Source: Candidatus Poribacteria bacterium
GTDB taxonomy: Bacteria; Poribacteria; WGA-4E; GCA-2687025
Direction: 5' to 3'
Assembly: GCA_018644665.1 (NCBI GenBank)
Contig: JABGQA010000138.1
Span: 85,700 to 149,699, forward strand
Length of the DNA stretch: 64,000 nt
A model generated the notes under the pieces. That model made no database searches. It saw nothing but the letters and a program-made list of their open reading frames with translations, and was not told the DNA's origin. Shown one piece after another: positions 26,349 through 33,511 of the stretch. The first letter of the stretch is position 1, and each line of letters begins with the position of its first letter. The position numbers and the translations under genes were made by a program.

Positions 26349-27068
26349 ATGAGCATACGCGGCGTCTCGATTACGGCGACGGGCCTCGCGTGGATGATCT
26401 TGGGCGGCATGGTCGCCGCCCAGGAAGCGACGGACGCGACTCCCAGCCCACAACTCACGCGCCCCCGCCTGCAAACGCAGGTGGGGGCGTCGCCGTGTCC
26501 GGTGTGTGGATGCGCGCTCCCTGGTGGCGGATGGCTGGCGGAGACGAGAGGATATTCCTGGGGTGGCCGCAACTCGCTGCGAGGCGGTCGCGGTCGGATG
26601 AGCGGCCGGGCGGCGCGTGGCGGCCGGGGCGCGTACCGCGGTTGGGGCTACGCCTGGTCGGACGGGCGGCCATCGGCAGCGGCCCTCGACCGCACGGTAA
26701 CCGTGACAGAGGACGGCTTCGACGTCCTCATTGAGACGACTGACCTCGACCGAGTAGCCGCCGTGCAGCAACAAGCGCGCGCGCGGGCCGACGACGGCCT
26801 GATGGGCCGTGGACTCGACGTCGACGACCCGCTGTTTGCAGCACTGTCCGAGCATCGCGAAGCGCTCGTCATAACAACCGAGAACACGGAGCAGGGCGTC
26901 CGCATCATGCACCGAGGCGCGACGCCGGAAGCCACCACAGTCGTCGTCCAACTCGGGGAGCGGCTGCGGGATACGGGCCACGGGCGGTCGTTGCGTCGGG
27001 GCGGAGGCCGCCGCGCAGGTCGGCGAGGCGGCGGGCCAGGTCGCGGTCGCGGCAGAGGCGCGTGGTAG
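26349..27068 (+). CDS. Secreted A/B-repeat protein with a CxxCxC motif
   Basis: 239 aa. Signal peptide (hydrophobic ATGLAWMILGGMVAAQ, cleavage after VAA or AQ), then CPVCGC (Cys50, 53, 55), a Gly/Arg-rich spacer, and one A-type (about 117-147) and one B-type (about 177-212) repeat like those of the preceding lipoprotein. The C-terminus is Gly/Arg-rich. CPVCGC could bind a soft metal. The 51-bp gap to the lipoprotein gene suggests the same sigma-54 transcript. Function unknown. Confidence 0.72.
   Translation: MSIRGVSITATGLAWMILGGMVAAQEATDATPSPQLTRPRLQTQVGASPCPVCGCALPGGGWLAETRGYSWGGRNSLRGGRGRMSGRAARGGRGAYRGWGYAWSDGRPSAAALDRTVTVTEDGFDVLIETTDLDRVAAVQQQARARADDGLMGRGLDVDDPLFAALSEHREALVITTENTEQGVRIMHRGATPEATTVVVQLGERLRDTGHGRSLRRGGGRRAGRRGGGPGRGRGRGAW
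26460..26489. repeat. Long GC hairpin inside the secreted-protein gene
   Basis: 13-bp arms matching at 12 positions with a 4-base AAAC-type centre, coding for residues 38-47. No U-run follows, so it is not an intrinsic terminator; it could slow ribosomes or RNA polymerase. Confidence 0.5.
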
Positions 27069-27081
27069 ACCCACCGCGCCT

Positions 27082-27116
27082 GTTGCGCGGGGCGCCGACC
27101 GGTGACCCCGCGCAAC
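27082..27116 (+). terminator. Hairpin after the A/B-repeat gene
   Basis: Perfect 11-bp stem GTTGCGCGGGG / CCCCGCGCAAC with a 13-nt loop, 14 bp after the stop codon. No U-tract, so either a weak terminator or a 3'-end stabiliser of the sigma-54 transcript. Confidence 0.45.
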
Positions 27117-27273
27117 GCCCGGCCCGGATCCGATCAGCGCCCTCCGGAACGAGGCTCTCCTTTGGGTCGGTCGCTGACTCGGCGCAGGCGCACTCTCCCC
27201 GACGCGACAGCCTGGGCGTCAGCGCGGTTGCGCGTGGTGATCGCGCGCGACACGTTCGGTCGGGGAGATCAGT

Positions 27274-27678
27274 ATGTCTTCATTCAGGGTTCTTCTCTAC
27301 GCGAACATGGCGTGCGCCGCGATCGCGGCAGTGTCACGAATCAGCAGCATCAGACGCTCCGATAGGCTTGCGGAAGCGCGGGGAGACACCGGACCCAAGG
27401 CGAGCCGGCGCAGGCGCGTGCCGTTCACCCGTCTGGAGCGAGCGTCGCTCGCCGGGATGCTCGTGACCCTCATGGGCGTGCAGGCGATGGTTATGACCAC
27501 CTTGCTTGCGTCGGCCCGCATAGTCTATCCGCGGCACGGATGGAGGGCGTACGCGCCCATTGCGGTCTCGGGCGTGGTGTTTGCTGTGACCGGGGTCGCG
27601 CTGTGGTTCGTAGTAAAGTGGCGTCTGCCTGGCGTCCTCGCGAAGCCATTCCCGCCGTCTCGTGATGGCGATACCTAG
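27274..27678 (+). CDS. Small membrane protein, first of three related genes
   Basis: 134 aa. Hydrophobic segments at about 5-22, 58-80 and 92-115. A basic cytoplasmic stretch (SRRRRVPFTRLERASLAG) precedes the second helix; a similar arrangement (PxWERxxxVA) recurs in the next two genes, so the three look like diverged tandem paralogues. Start ATG with GGGGAGA upstream. No known family. Position behind the two-component/sigma-54 block could mean a shared role in the envelope, but that is inference. Confidence 0.6.
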   Translation: MSSFRVLLYANMACAAIAAVSRISSIRRSDRLAEARGDTGPKASRRRRVPFTRLERASLAGMLVTLMGVQAMVMTTLLASARIVYPRHGWRAYAPIAVSGVVFAVTGVALWFVVKWRLPGVLAKPFPPSRDGDT

Positions 27679-27727
27679 CTCGGCCGCGGGCGGCTTGTCG
27701 ACGCCGAACGGAAACCCAAGACGCTGC

Positions 27728-27756
27728 TTGCTTGTCCCCTATGTGCGCGCTATCGT
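27728..27756 (+). promoter_or_regulatory. Promoter predicting a leaderless mRNA (copy 1)
   Basis: TTGCTT, 17 bp, TATCGT. The -10 ends 5 bp before ATG 27762, so the transcript should begin at or within a base or two of the start codon. The 13-mer GCGCGCTATCGTG that contains the -10 is repeated exactly before the next gene. Confidence 0.6.
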
Positions 27757-27761
27757 GGGAC

Positions 27762-28154
27762 ATGGAGTTCTACCCAACGCTTCGGTATTGGGCCCTCGTT
27801 TCTGTCGCCGCCGCCTCGGCCATATGCGTGGTCGCCGGCGTCCTCCGTAGATGGCGATCCGACGAGGACGCCACTGCGGGTGGGCGGCACGAAACGGCTC
27901 GCGAGCACGGCCTGGACCCGCGCGCTCCGCGCTGGGAGCGGGCCTTAAGCGTGGCTGCCCTGGCGACCCTTACCGTCGCCGTCGTTCCCTGGGCCTGGAC
28001 GGGCGCCCTCGTGGATCTGCGCAACGACAGCCTTCCGCGGGCACTCGCTTACCTGAGCGCGACCGTCATGGTCCTGATCGTGACGATGACGGTCGTCCTC
28101 CTTGGCGGCGCAGTACGCCATTACATGGCCGCGCGCGCGGGCCCGAGCGACTGA
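27762..28154 (+). CDS. Small membrane protein, second of three related genes
   Basis: 130 aa. Three helices at about 8-28, 61-83 and 95-118, with a charged cytoplasmic segment before the second helix ending in APRWERALSVA, like the neighbour PGWERVAGVA. No ribosome site precedes ATG 27762; instead a -10 hexamer ends 5 bp upstream, so translation of a leaderless mRNA is likely. Longer frames from TTG 27732 would overlap the promoter. Family unknown. Confidence 0.65.
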   Translation: MEFYPTLRYWALVSVAAASAICVVAGVLRRWRSDEDATAGGRHETAREHGLDPRAPRWERALSVAALATLTVAVVPWAWTGALVDLRNDSLPRALAYLSATVMVLIVTMTVVLLGGAVRHYMAARAGPSD

Positions 28155-28202
28155 CCAGTCACGCTCCGTTTCCGCTAGCTCGGCCGTGTGCGGGAGCGCC
28201 CC

Positions 28203-28231
28203 TTGCTGGCCGGGTAAGCGCGCGCTATCGT
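28203..28231 (+). promoter_or_regulatory. Promoter predicting a leaderless mRNA (copy 2)
   Basis: TTGCTG, 17 bp, TATCGT, with the same 13-mer GCGCGCTATCGTG as copy 1. The -10 ends 6 bp before ATG 28238. Confidence 0.6.
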
Positions 28232-28237
28232 GCGGGC

Positions 28238-28660
28238 ATGGCACTCCACTCGACGAACCAGCTTTGGACACTCGGCTTCATGGCTGCGGCGGCTGCGGTG
28301 GTCGTGGTCGCGCGCATCCTACGGCGGCGTTCCGGGCCGGCCGGCGTTCGCGGCACGGACGTGCCGACTCCAGGTTGGGAGCGGGTCGCTGGCGTAGCGC
28401 TGCACACGGGCCTTGTAGTGTACCTACTGATGACGCTCGACCGTGCCATGGACGGTCCATCCCTCACCCCAGCAGACGCCACTCCCTGGCAGCGGAACGC
28501 GTTCGCGGCGCTCGGCAAGGTCATCTACGCCGTTCTCGTCGCCGTGATTGTCATCGCGTGGTGGCGCGACGTCCGAGACGTTCCCCATAGCCTCAACCGC
28601 TTTATCGCTCGCATGTTCGTCGGCGCTCCATCCGGCCAAGACGATGCCACACATCGCTAA
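28238..28660 (+). CDS. Small membrane protein, third of three related genes
   Basis: 140 aa. Helices at about 8-26, 47-66 and 92-109. The segment TPGWERVAGVALHTGL aligns with the corresponding part of the preceding protein. As for that gene, no Shine-Dalgarno sequence is present and the promoter ends 6 bp before the ATG. It converges on the minus-strand surface-protein gene 50 bp away. No function assigned. Confidence 0.65.
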   Translation: MALHSTNQLWTLGFMAAAAAVVVVARILRRRSGPAGVRGTDVPTPGWERVAGVALHTGLVVYLLMTLDRAMDGPSLTPADATPWQRNAFAALGKVIYAVLVAVIVIAWWRDVRDVPHSLNRFIARMFVGAPSGQDDATHR

Positions 28661-28709
28661 CGACGCGCCGATACCCCACACAGTCACGTCGTCGGATGGG
28701 CAAGGTCTG

Positions 28710-29972
28710 CTACTTGGCGACCACCAGTCGCCGGATCTCGGAGCGTTGGCCTGTGGCGAACCGGTACAGGTAGACGCCACTCGCCACCGGGGTTCCGGTC
28801 TCATCGCGACCGTCCCAGTAGGCAGCGCGCTGGCGGGTCACGTGCTGCCCCGCAGGTCGCACGCCCAGCGCAAGCGTCCGCACGACACGACCGCGTACGT
28901 CGTAGATGCGCACCGTCACGTCGCTCGCCTGCGACAGGCGGAATGGAATCCACGTCTCAGGGTTGAACGGGTTCGGGTAGTTCTGCCCCAACGATGACCC
29001 CGCTGGGATGGACACGCCAGACAAGCTCCGCAGCATCGCGATCCCGCGTCGGAAGGTGTCCGAGCCGTCGTCGGCCAGGATCGCCTCGTCCAGCCACCGC
29101 TCGACATGCGACGCATGTCCGGCATGCATTAGCCGGGGAGCGGCCAACGCGTCGGTCTCGCCGAAGTGACTCGCCACCGTCACCAGATCGATGATGCTCA
29201 CGACGCCGTCGCCGTTCACGTCCGCGGCGAGATCGTCGCCGACCGCGCCGAACAGGCGCGCGACGGTTACCAGGTCCAAGATGTCCACGCCGCCGCTGTC
29301 GTCGGTATCCCACGGGGTGCGCGCGACGACGGTGACACGCACCGTCGCCGGTGCGCTCTGAGCGAGCCCGTCATCGGCAATGTAGTCGAATTCGATGGGA
29401 CCGGTGCGCCCTCTCTCCGGGACGTACGCGGCAACGCCGTCGGCAATTGTGACAGTCCCGTGGTCGGGCGGCCGCGCCACGTGATAGGACAGCGCGTCCC
29501 CGTCGGCGTCCGCGCCGAGTAGCACAATCTCTACAGCGCGGCCTCTGTTGGCCTCGGCGGCCCCGTCACCCGCTGTTGGCGGCGAATTGACCGGTTCGGG
29601 CGCCGATGCCGCATCGCCTGGGTGCTTTCCCGCCGCCAGTTCATCCGCGTTCGTGAATCCGTCACCGTCGGAGTCCAGATCCGCGACTGCCGCGAACGCT
29701 GCGGCTGCTCCCAGGCGGAAGTCCTGGGCGTTGGGATAGGCGGCCTCCCAGGCGAGTCCGAACGGGTTGCGCGGCGTGCCTCCACCCGTCGTGTGGCACG
29801 CGTTGCACGTGACGCCGTTCATGCCCGGTTCCCCGAGATCCGGCAGCGAAGGAAGCCGGTCCGGCCTCCACGGGAAACCGTGCGCGGGCGACACGCACAA
29901 TCCGACCGCAACGACAACGCCCGCCAACACCTGCCTCGCGCCACCTCGTACACGCCAGATCCCGTTCCGCAT
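28710..29972 (-). CDS. Secreted multidomain protein: c-type haem site, TSP3, dockerin and FlgD-like C-terminus
   Basis: 420 aa. Signal peptide (cleavage near SPAHG|F, residue 32); a single CxxCH haem-attachment motif (Cys56, Cys59, His60); a calcium-binding thrombospondin-3/EF-like loop DLDSDGDGFTNADE (about 98-111); a cadherin/Ig-like domain (about 130-215); two dockerin-type calcium loops each followed by LVTVAxxFG (about 222-285); and a C-terminal FlgD/Por-like module from YPNPFNPETWIPF to the end (about 335-420). The last element resembles sorting modules of FCB-group secretion systems. A lone haem on a dockerin-bearing surface protein is unusual; electron transfer or adhesion is possible. 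Confidence 0.8.
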   Translation of the reverse strand: MRNGIWRVRGGARQVLAGVVVAVGLCVSPAHGFPWRPDRLPSLPDLGEPGMNGVTCNACHTTGGGTPRNPFGLAWEAAYPNAQDFRLGAAAAFAAVADLDSDGDGFTNADELAAGKHPGDAASAPEPVNSPPTAGDGAAEANRGRAVEIVLLGADADGDALSYHVARPPDHGTVTIADGVAAYVPERGRTGPIEFDYIADDGLAQSAPATVRVTVVARTPWDTDDSGGVDILDLVTVARLFGAVGDDLAADVNGDGVVSIIDLVTVASHFGETDALAAPRLMHAGHASHVERWLDEAILADDGSDTFRRGIAMLRSLSGVSIPAGSSLGQNYPNPFNPETWIPFRLSQASDVTVRIYDVRGRVVRTLALGVRPAGQHVTRQRAAYWDGRDETGTPVASGVYLYRFATGQRSEIRRLVVAK

Positions 29973-30004
29973 TGTGTACCCATCTGCCTTTAGTCGCCGG
30001 GCCC

Positions 30005-30035
30005 GAGAGCGGGCAGCGTGACGCTGCCCGCTCTC
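30005..30035 (-). terminator. Strong hairpin after the triple-repeat lipoprotein gene
   Basis: Perfect 14-bp stem GAGAGCGGGCAGCG / CGCTGCCCGCTCTC with TGA loop, 40 bp beyond the lipoprotein stop. No U-run on either side. Confidence 0.6.
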
Positions 30036-30074
30036 AAACTCTGCGATGTCGCGCCCGCGGTCGGGCGGATCGCG

Positions 30075-31388
30075 TTAGCCGTTCGCTTCCATGCCAGGCC
30101 AGTCGATGTCGACCCAGTCGGCGTTGTGGCCGAACGTGATCGACACGTCGCCCGACACCCCGTCCAGGCCAGCAGAGCCGTCCGCGGCGGTGGCTCCGTC
30201 GATGCTCCACTGATGGTCTGGGAAGGACGCAGCCGGCCCCCCGACGGGCGGGGTGTACTCGCCGTTGCCGTCCAGGTCCGCGTAGAAGTCGACGCGGTAC
30301 GACGCCCCCATCGCCAGGACATCGCCGAACGACAGCGTGACCTCGACATCGCCTACCACATCGACACGCCCAACCTCCGTGTCCGTGTCGACGTCGACGA
30401 CACGGGCTTCGATGCGCTGCCCTGCATGCGGCGCGAAGGGAGACAGCGTAAGCTCGAGCGCCGCCATGGCGACTTCGTTCATCTCCATCCCCGGCCAGTC
30501 GATATCGACCCAGTTCGCGTTGTGTGCGAACGTGATCGCGACGTCGCCGGATACCGCGGCCAGCGCGGCCGCGCCTTCCGTGGCCGTCGCGCCGTCGATG
30601 CTCCACTGATGGTCTGGGAACGACGTCGCCGGGTCACCCACGGGCGCCGTGTACTCCCCATCCATGTTGAGGTCGGCGTAGAAGTCGATGCGGTACGCCT
30701 GTCCATCGGCCAGTACGCGGCCGAAGTCGAGCGTGACGTCCGGTTCGCCGACCACGTCCGCGCGTCCCACTTCGCGCTCGTCCGCGACGTTCACCACCCG
30801 GCCCTCGATACGCTGACCAGCGTGCGGGGCGAACGGGTTCAGCCTGAGGCTAAGCGCGCGCGACGTTGTGCCGCTGTTGCGTTCGAAGTCGGGCCAATCT
30901 ATGTCGACCCAGTTCGCGTTGTGACCGAAGGTGATATGGACATCGCCCGACACGTCCATCAGCGTGGACGCCCCGTCCGCGTCGGCGGATTCGGCACGGA
31001 GACGCCATTGGTGGTCGGGGAACGCGGTAGGCGGATCGTCGACAGGCGGCGTGTATTCATCGCTCCTGTCCAGGTCCGCGTAGAAGTCGACGCGGTACGT
31101 CCGTCCGCCCACCAGACCGTCAGGGAAGAAGAGCGTGACTTCGGGCGCGCCGGTCACAACCGTCCGCGCGACTTCCATCCCCGACGCCACGTCCACGACG
31201 CGTCCCTCGATCTTCTGGCTCGCGTGGGGACTGAACGACGTCAGGTCGAGCTGGAGAGAGTAGGTGTCCGCGTCGCCCACGGGCATCGGGTCCTGCTCCT
31301 CGCAGCCAAGCAGCAGGGCCGACGCGCCGACGAACGCGGCACAGCCGACCGCACGTAGGACGGTACGTAATTCGCGGTAATCGCGCAT
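30075..31388 (-). CDS. Lipoprotein with three tandem 130-residue repeats
   Basis: 437 aa. Lipobox LLGC with Cys29. The mature part has three copies of one domain, each containing PHAGQRIEGRVVDV, a YRVDFYADL stretch, an FPDHQWS motif and ending SGDVxITFxHNANWVDIDWP. The last two copies are more similar to each other than to the first, which suggests stepwise duplication. The domain looks beta-rich; I do not recognise it. AAGGAG 9 bp before ATG 31388 sets the start. Divergent from the CDF transporter gene with 138 bp between. Probably exported to the outer membrane or periplasm. Confidence 0.75.
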   Translation of the reverse strand: MRDYRELRTVLRAVGCAAFVGASALLLGCEEQDPMPVGDADTYSLQLDLTSFSPHASQKIEGRVVDVASGMEVARTVVTGAPEVTLFFPDGLVGGRTYRVDFYADLDRSDEYTPPVDDPPTAFPDHQWRLRAESADADGASTLMDVSGDVHITFGHNANWVDIDWPDFERNSGTTSRALSLRLNPFAPHAGQRIEGRVVNVADEREVGRADVVGEPDVTLDFGRVLADGQAYRIDFYADLNMDGEYTAPVGDPATSFPDHQWSIDGATATEGAAALAAVSGDVAITFAHNANWVDIDWPGMEMNEVAMAALELTLSPFAPHAGQRIEARVVDVDTDTEVGRVDVVGDVEVTLSFGDVLAMGASYRVDFYADLDGNGEYTPPVGGPAASFPDHQWSIDGATAADGSAGLDGVSGDVSITFGHNADWVDIDWPGMEANG

Positions 31389-31526
31389 ATGCGTGTACTC
31401 CTTGATGGCGTCCCAGATCACTGGTAACAATCTGAGTATACGGCGCTAAGCCGCACGCTGGCCGAGAGGGTAAGCCTGTGGTGGCGCCGTGACGTTGCCG
31501 CCATTCTGCATCGCGAGGAAAGCCGC

Positions 31527-32468
31527 ATGAGCGCTGCACGGACCAACCCGCGGGGCGCGGACGCAGCGTACGACCTCGTTCAGCGCGTCTCGGTGCACAT
31601 GCTGATGCTCAACGCGCTGCTCGCGATCGCGAAGGGCGCAGCCGGCCACTTTGGGCACTCGTACGCCCTAACGGCAGACGCGCTGAACAACGCGTCGGAC
31701 ATAGGCCTCTCGCTGGCGGTCATCCTTGGCATACGCTGGGCTCGTCGGCCGCCGGATCGTAGACATCCGTTCGGCCACGGCCGTATCGAGACGGAGGTCG
31801 CCCGTATCGTGGGAGTGGTGGTCCTCGTCGTGGCGGGGGCCGTGGCGTACGGCGCGTGGAAGAGGGCCCCCGACGCGCAAACGGCGCCACACTGGCCCGT
31901 GATCGCCACCGCCATGGTGGCCCTCGTCATCAAGGAGGGGATGTATCGCGCGCAGCGGCGCATCGCCCGGAAGGTCGGCAGCCTCGCCGTAGAGGCGGAC
32001 GCCCTCAATCACCGGTTCGATGTCGGAGCCACCGGAGCGGTCGTGCTGGGGACATTGGCGGTGAGGGTCGGCGGAGAAGCGTGGGCATTCTGCGATGACG
32101 TGGCAGCCATCGCCGTCTCCGCGTTGATGGCCTACAGCGCGGTTCGCATCATCTGGCAGGCGAGTTCCGAATTGCTCGACGAGATGCCGCCCGATCACGT
32201 GTTGGATGCCGTCCGCACGGCGTCCACCCACTTCCAGGACGACGGGGTGATCGGCCCAGAGAAGGTCATCGGCAGGAAGATGGGTCTCCACTACCGCCTG
32301 ATTCTGCACTTGGAGATGCGGCCCGAGATGTCCGTGCGGCGCGCGCACGAACTCGCGCACCTCGTGCGTGCCCATATCCTCGACAGCGTGTCCCAGATCG
32401 GCGACGTGGTAGTACACATCGAGCCGGCGCCAGGCGCCGAGACGGGCGATTTGGCCGACGGGCCGTAG
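31527..32468 (+). CDS. Cation diffusion facilitator (CDF) metal exporter
   Basis: 313 aa. Six TM helices (about residues 20-215) and a cytoplasmic C-terminal dimerisation domain (about 225-305). Metal-site motifs are TADALNNASD in helix 2 and VEADALNHRFD in helix 5; HPFGHGRIE in the loop is typical of the family. CDF proteins export Zn, Mn, Fe, Co or Cd in exchange for protons. Selectivity cannot be read reliably. AGGAAAG precedes the ATG. Confidence 0.88.
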   Translation: MSAARTNPRGADAAYDLVQRVSVHMLMLNALLAIAKGAAGHFGHSYALTADALNNASDIGLSLAVILGIRWARRPPDRRHPFGHGRIETEVARIVGVVVLVVAGAVAYGAWKRAPDAQTAPHWPVIATAMVALVIKEGMYRAQRRIARKVGSLAVEADALNHRFDVGATGAVVLGTLAVRVGGEAWAFCDDVAAIAVSALMAYSAVRIIWQASSELLDEMPPDHVLDAVRTASTHFQDDGVIGPEKVIGRKMGLHYRLILHLEMRPEMSVRRAHELAHLVRAHILDSVSQIGDVVVHIEPAPGAETGDLADGP

Positions 32469-32503
32469 GCGGGCGGCGGGGGCAATGGGTGGCAGACCCG
32501 GCG

Positions 32504-33511
32504 TCAGACCGCGGAGCAGCCGTTCCCAGGAGCGTCCTGGAGGGCGAGCACACCATCGGCGATCGGAGGGCCGCGGTATGGGTCGTTGTCGATGAGCAGG
32601 TTGCCGTCGAGATCGACATAGTCGACCAATGGCGCGAGCTGCGCCATGGTGGCAATGCCGACCGAACTCTCGATCATGCAGCCGACCATGACCTGCAGCC
32701 CGTGGACGCGGGCGAGACGAATCATGCTGAGCGCCTCTGTTGGGCCACCGCACTTAGCCAGCTTGATGTTGATGCCGTCCACCCGCCCAGCCAGCTGTGT
32801 AACGTCCGCCGCGGTGCGCACACTCTCGTCGGCGATGATGGGCAACGGCGAACGCTCGCGCACGAAACGCATTCCGTCCAGGTCCGCGGCCTTCACGGGT
32901 TGCTCCACCAGCTCGACCCCGCTGTCCGCAAGCCATTCGCACGCGCGCACGGCCTCCTTGGGCGTCCAGGCGGTGTTCGCATCCACGCGGACAGGCTTGT
33001 CCGTGACGTCCCGAAGCGCGGCGATGATGTCCCGGTCCCGCGGCGTGCCGAGTTTGACCTTTAGGATCGAGTAGTCCGCGGCCTCGGTCGCTTTGCGCTG
33101 CATCTCCTCGGGCGAGCCAATGCCGATCGTGAAGGAAGTCGGGGGCATCTCCGCGGGGTCGGCGCCCCAGAGTCGCCATAGCGGCGCGGCGTAACGACGG
33201 GCCATGGCGTCCCAGAGCGCGCTCTCGAGGGCCGCTCGCGCCGAAGCGTTCCCGCCGAAGCTCGCGTCGACGAGGCGCATCGCCCGTTCTACCGGGGCGT
33301 CGTCTGGGAGATCGCGCAGGGCCGCCGCGTAACGGTCGACCGCGACGCGTACCGTGTCAACGGATTCGCCGTAGTAGGGGTGGGGCGCGGCCTCACCGAT
33401 CCCGTCGCCCACACGGACGTGCACCACCTGACGCACGTCGTCCGCGCCCGTGCGCGCGATGCGGAATGGGTGCGTGAGCCGCAGCGTGACGACATCGTGT
33501 TCGATCTTCAT
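32504..33511 (-). CDS. dgcA: Dipeptide epimerase / N-acetyl-D-Glu racemase-like enzyme (enolase superfamily)
   Basis: 335 aa. Mandelate racemase/muconate lactonising fold. Catalytic Lys153 in KVK (151-153) and Lys250 in NIKLAK; metal ligands Asp177, Glu203 and Asp228. This is the L-Ala-D/L-Glu epimerase group. Its ATG overlaps the upstream DUF1611 gene by 4 bp, and that gene pair corresponds to DgcN-DgcA, recently described in marine bacteria as acetylating D-glutamate and racemising the product. From sequence alone a dipeptide epimerase of peptidoglycan recycling is equally possible; the coupling favours DgcA. Confidence 0.75.
   Translation of the reverse strand: MKIEHDVVTLRLTHPFRIARTGADDVRQVVHVRVGDGIGEAAPHPYYGESVDTVRVAVDRYAAALRDLPDDAPVERAMRLVDASFGGNASARAALESALWDAMARRYAAPLWRLWGADPAEMPPTSFTIGIGSPEEMQRKATEAADYSILKVKLGTPRDRDIIAALRDVTDKPVRVDANTAWTPKEAVRACEWLADSGVELVEQPVKAADLDGMRFVRERSPLPIIADESVRTAADVTQLAGRVDGINIKLAKCGGPTEALSMIRLARVHGLQVMVGCMIESSVGIATMAQLAPLVDYVDLDGNLLIDNDPYRGPPIADGVLALQDAPGNGCSAV

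Noticed and set aside
27732..27761. TTG 27732 as start of the second small membrane protein
   Set aside because: It lies inside the promoter between -35 and -10, and the extra residues are not hydrophobic or conserved with the paralogue.
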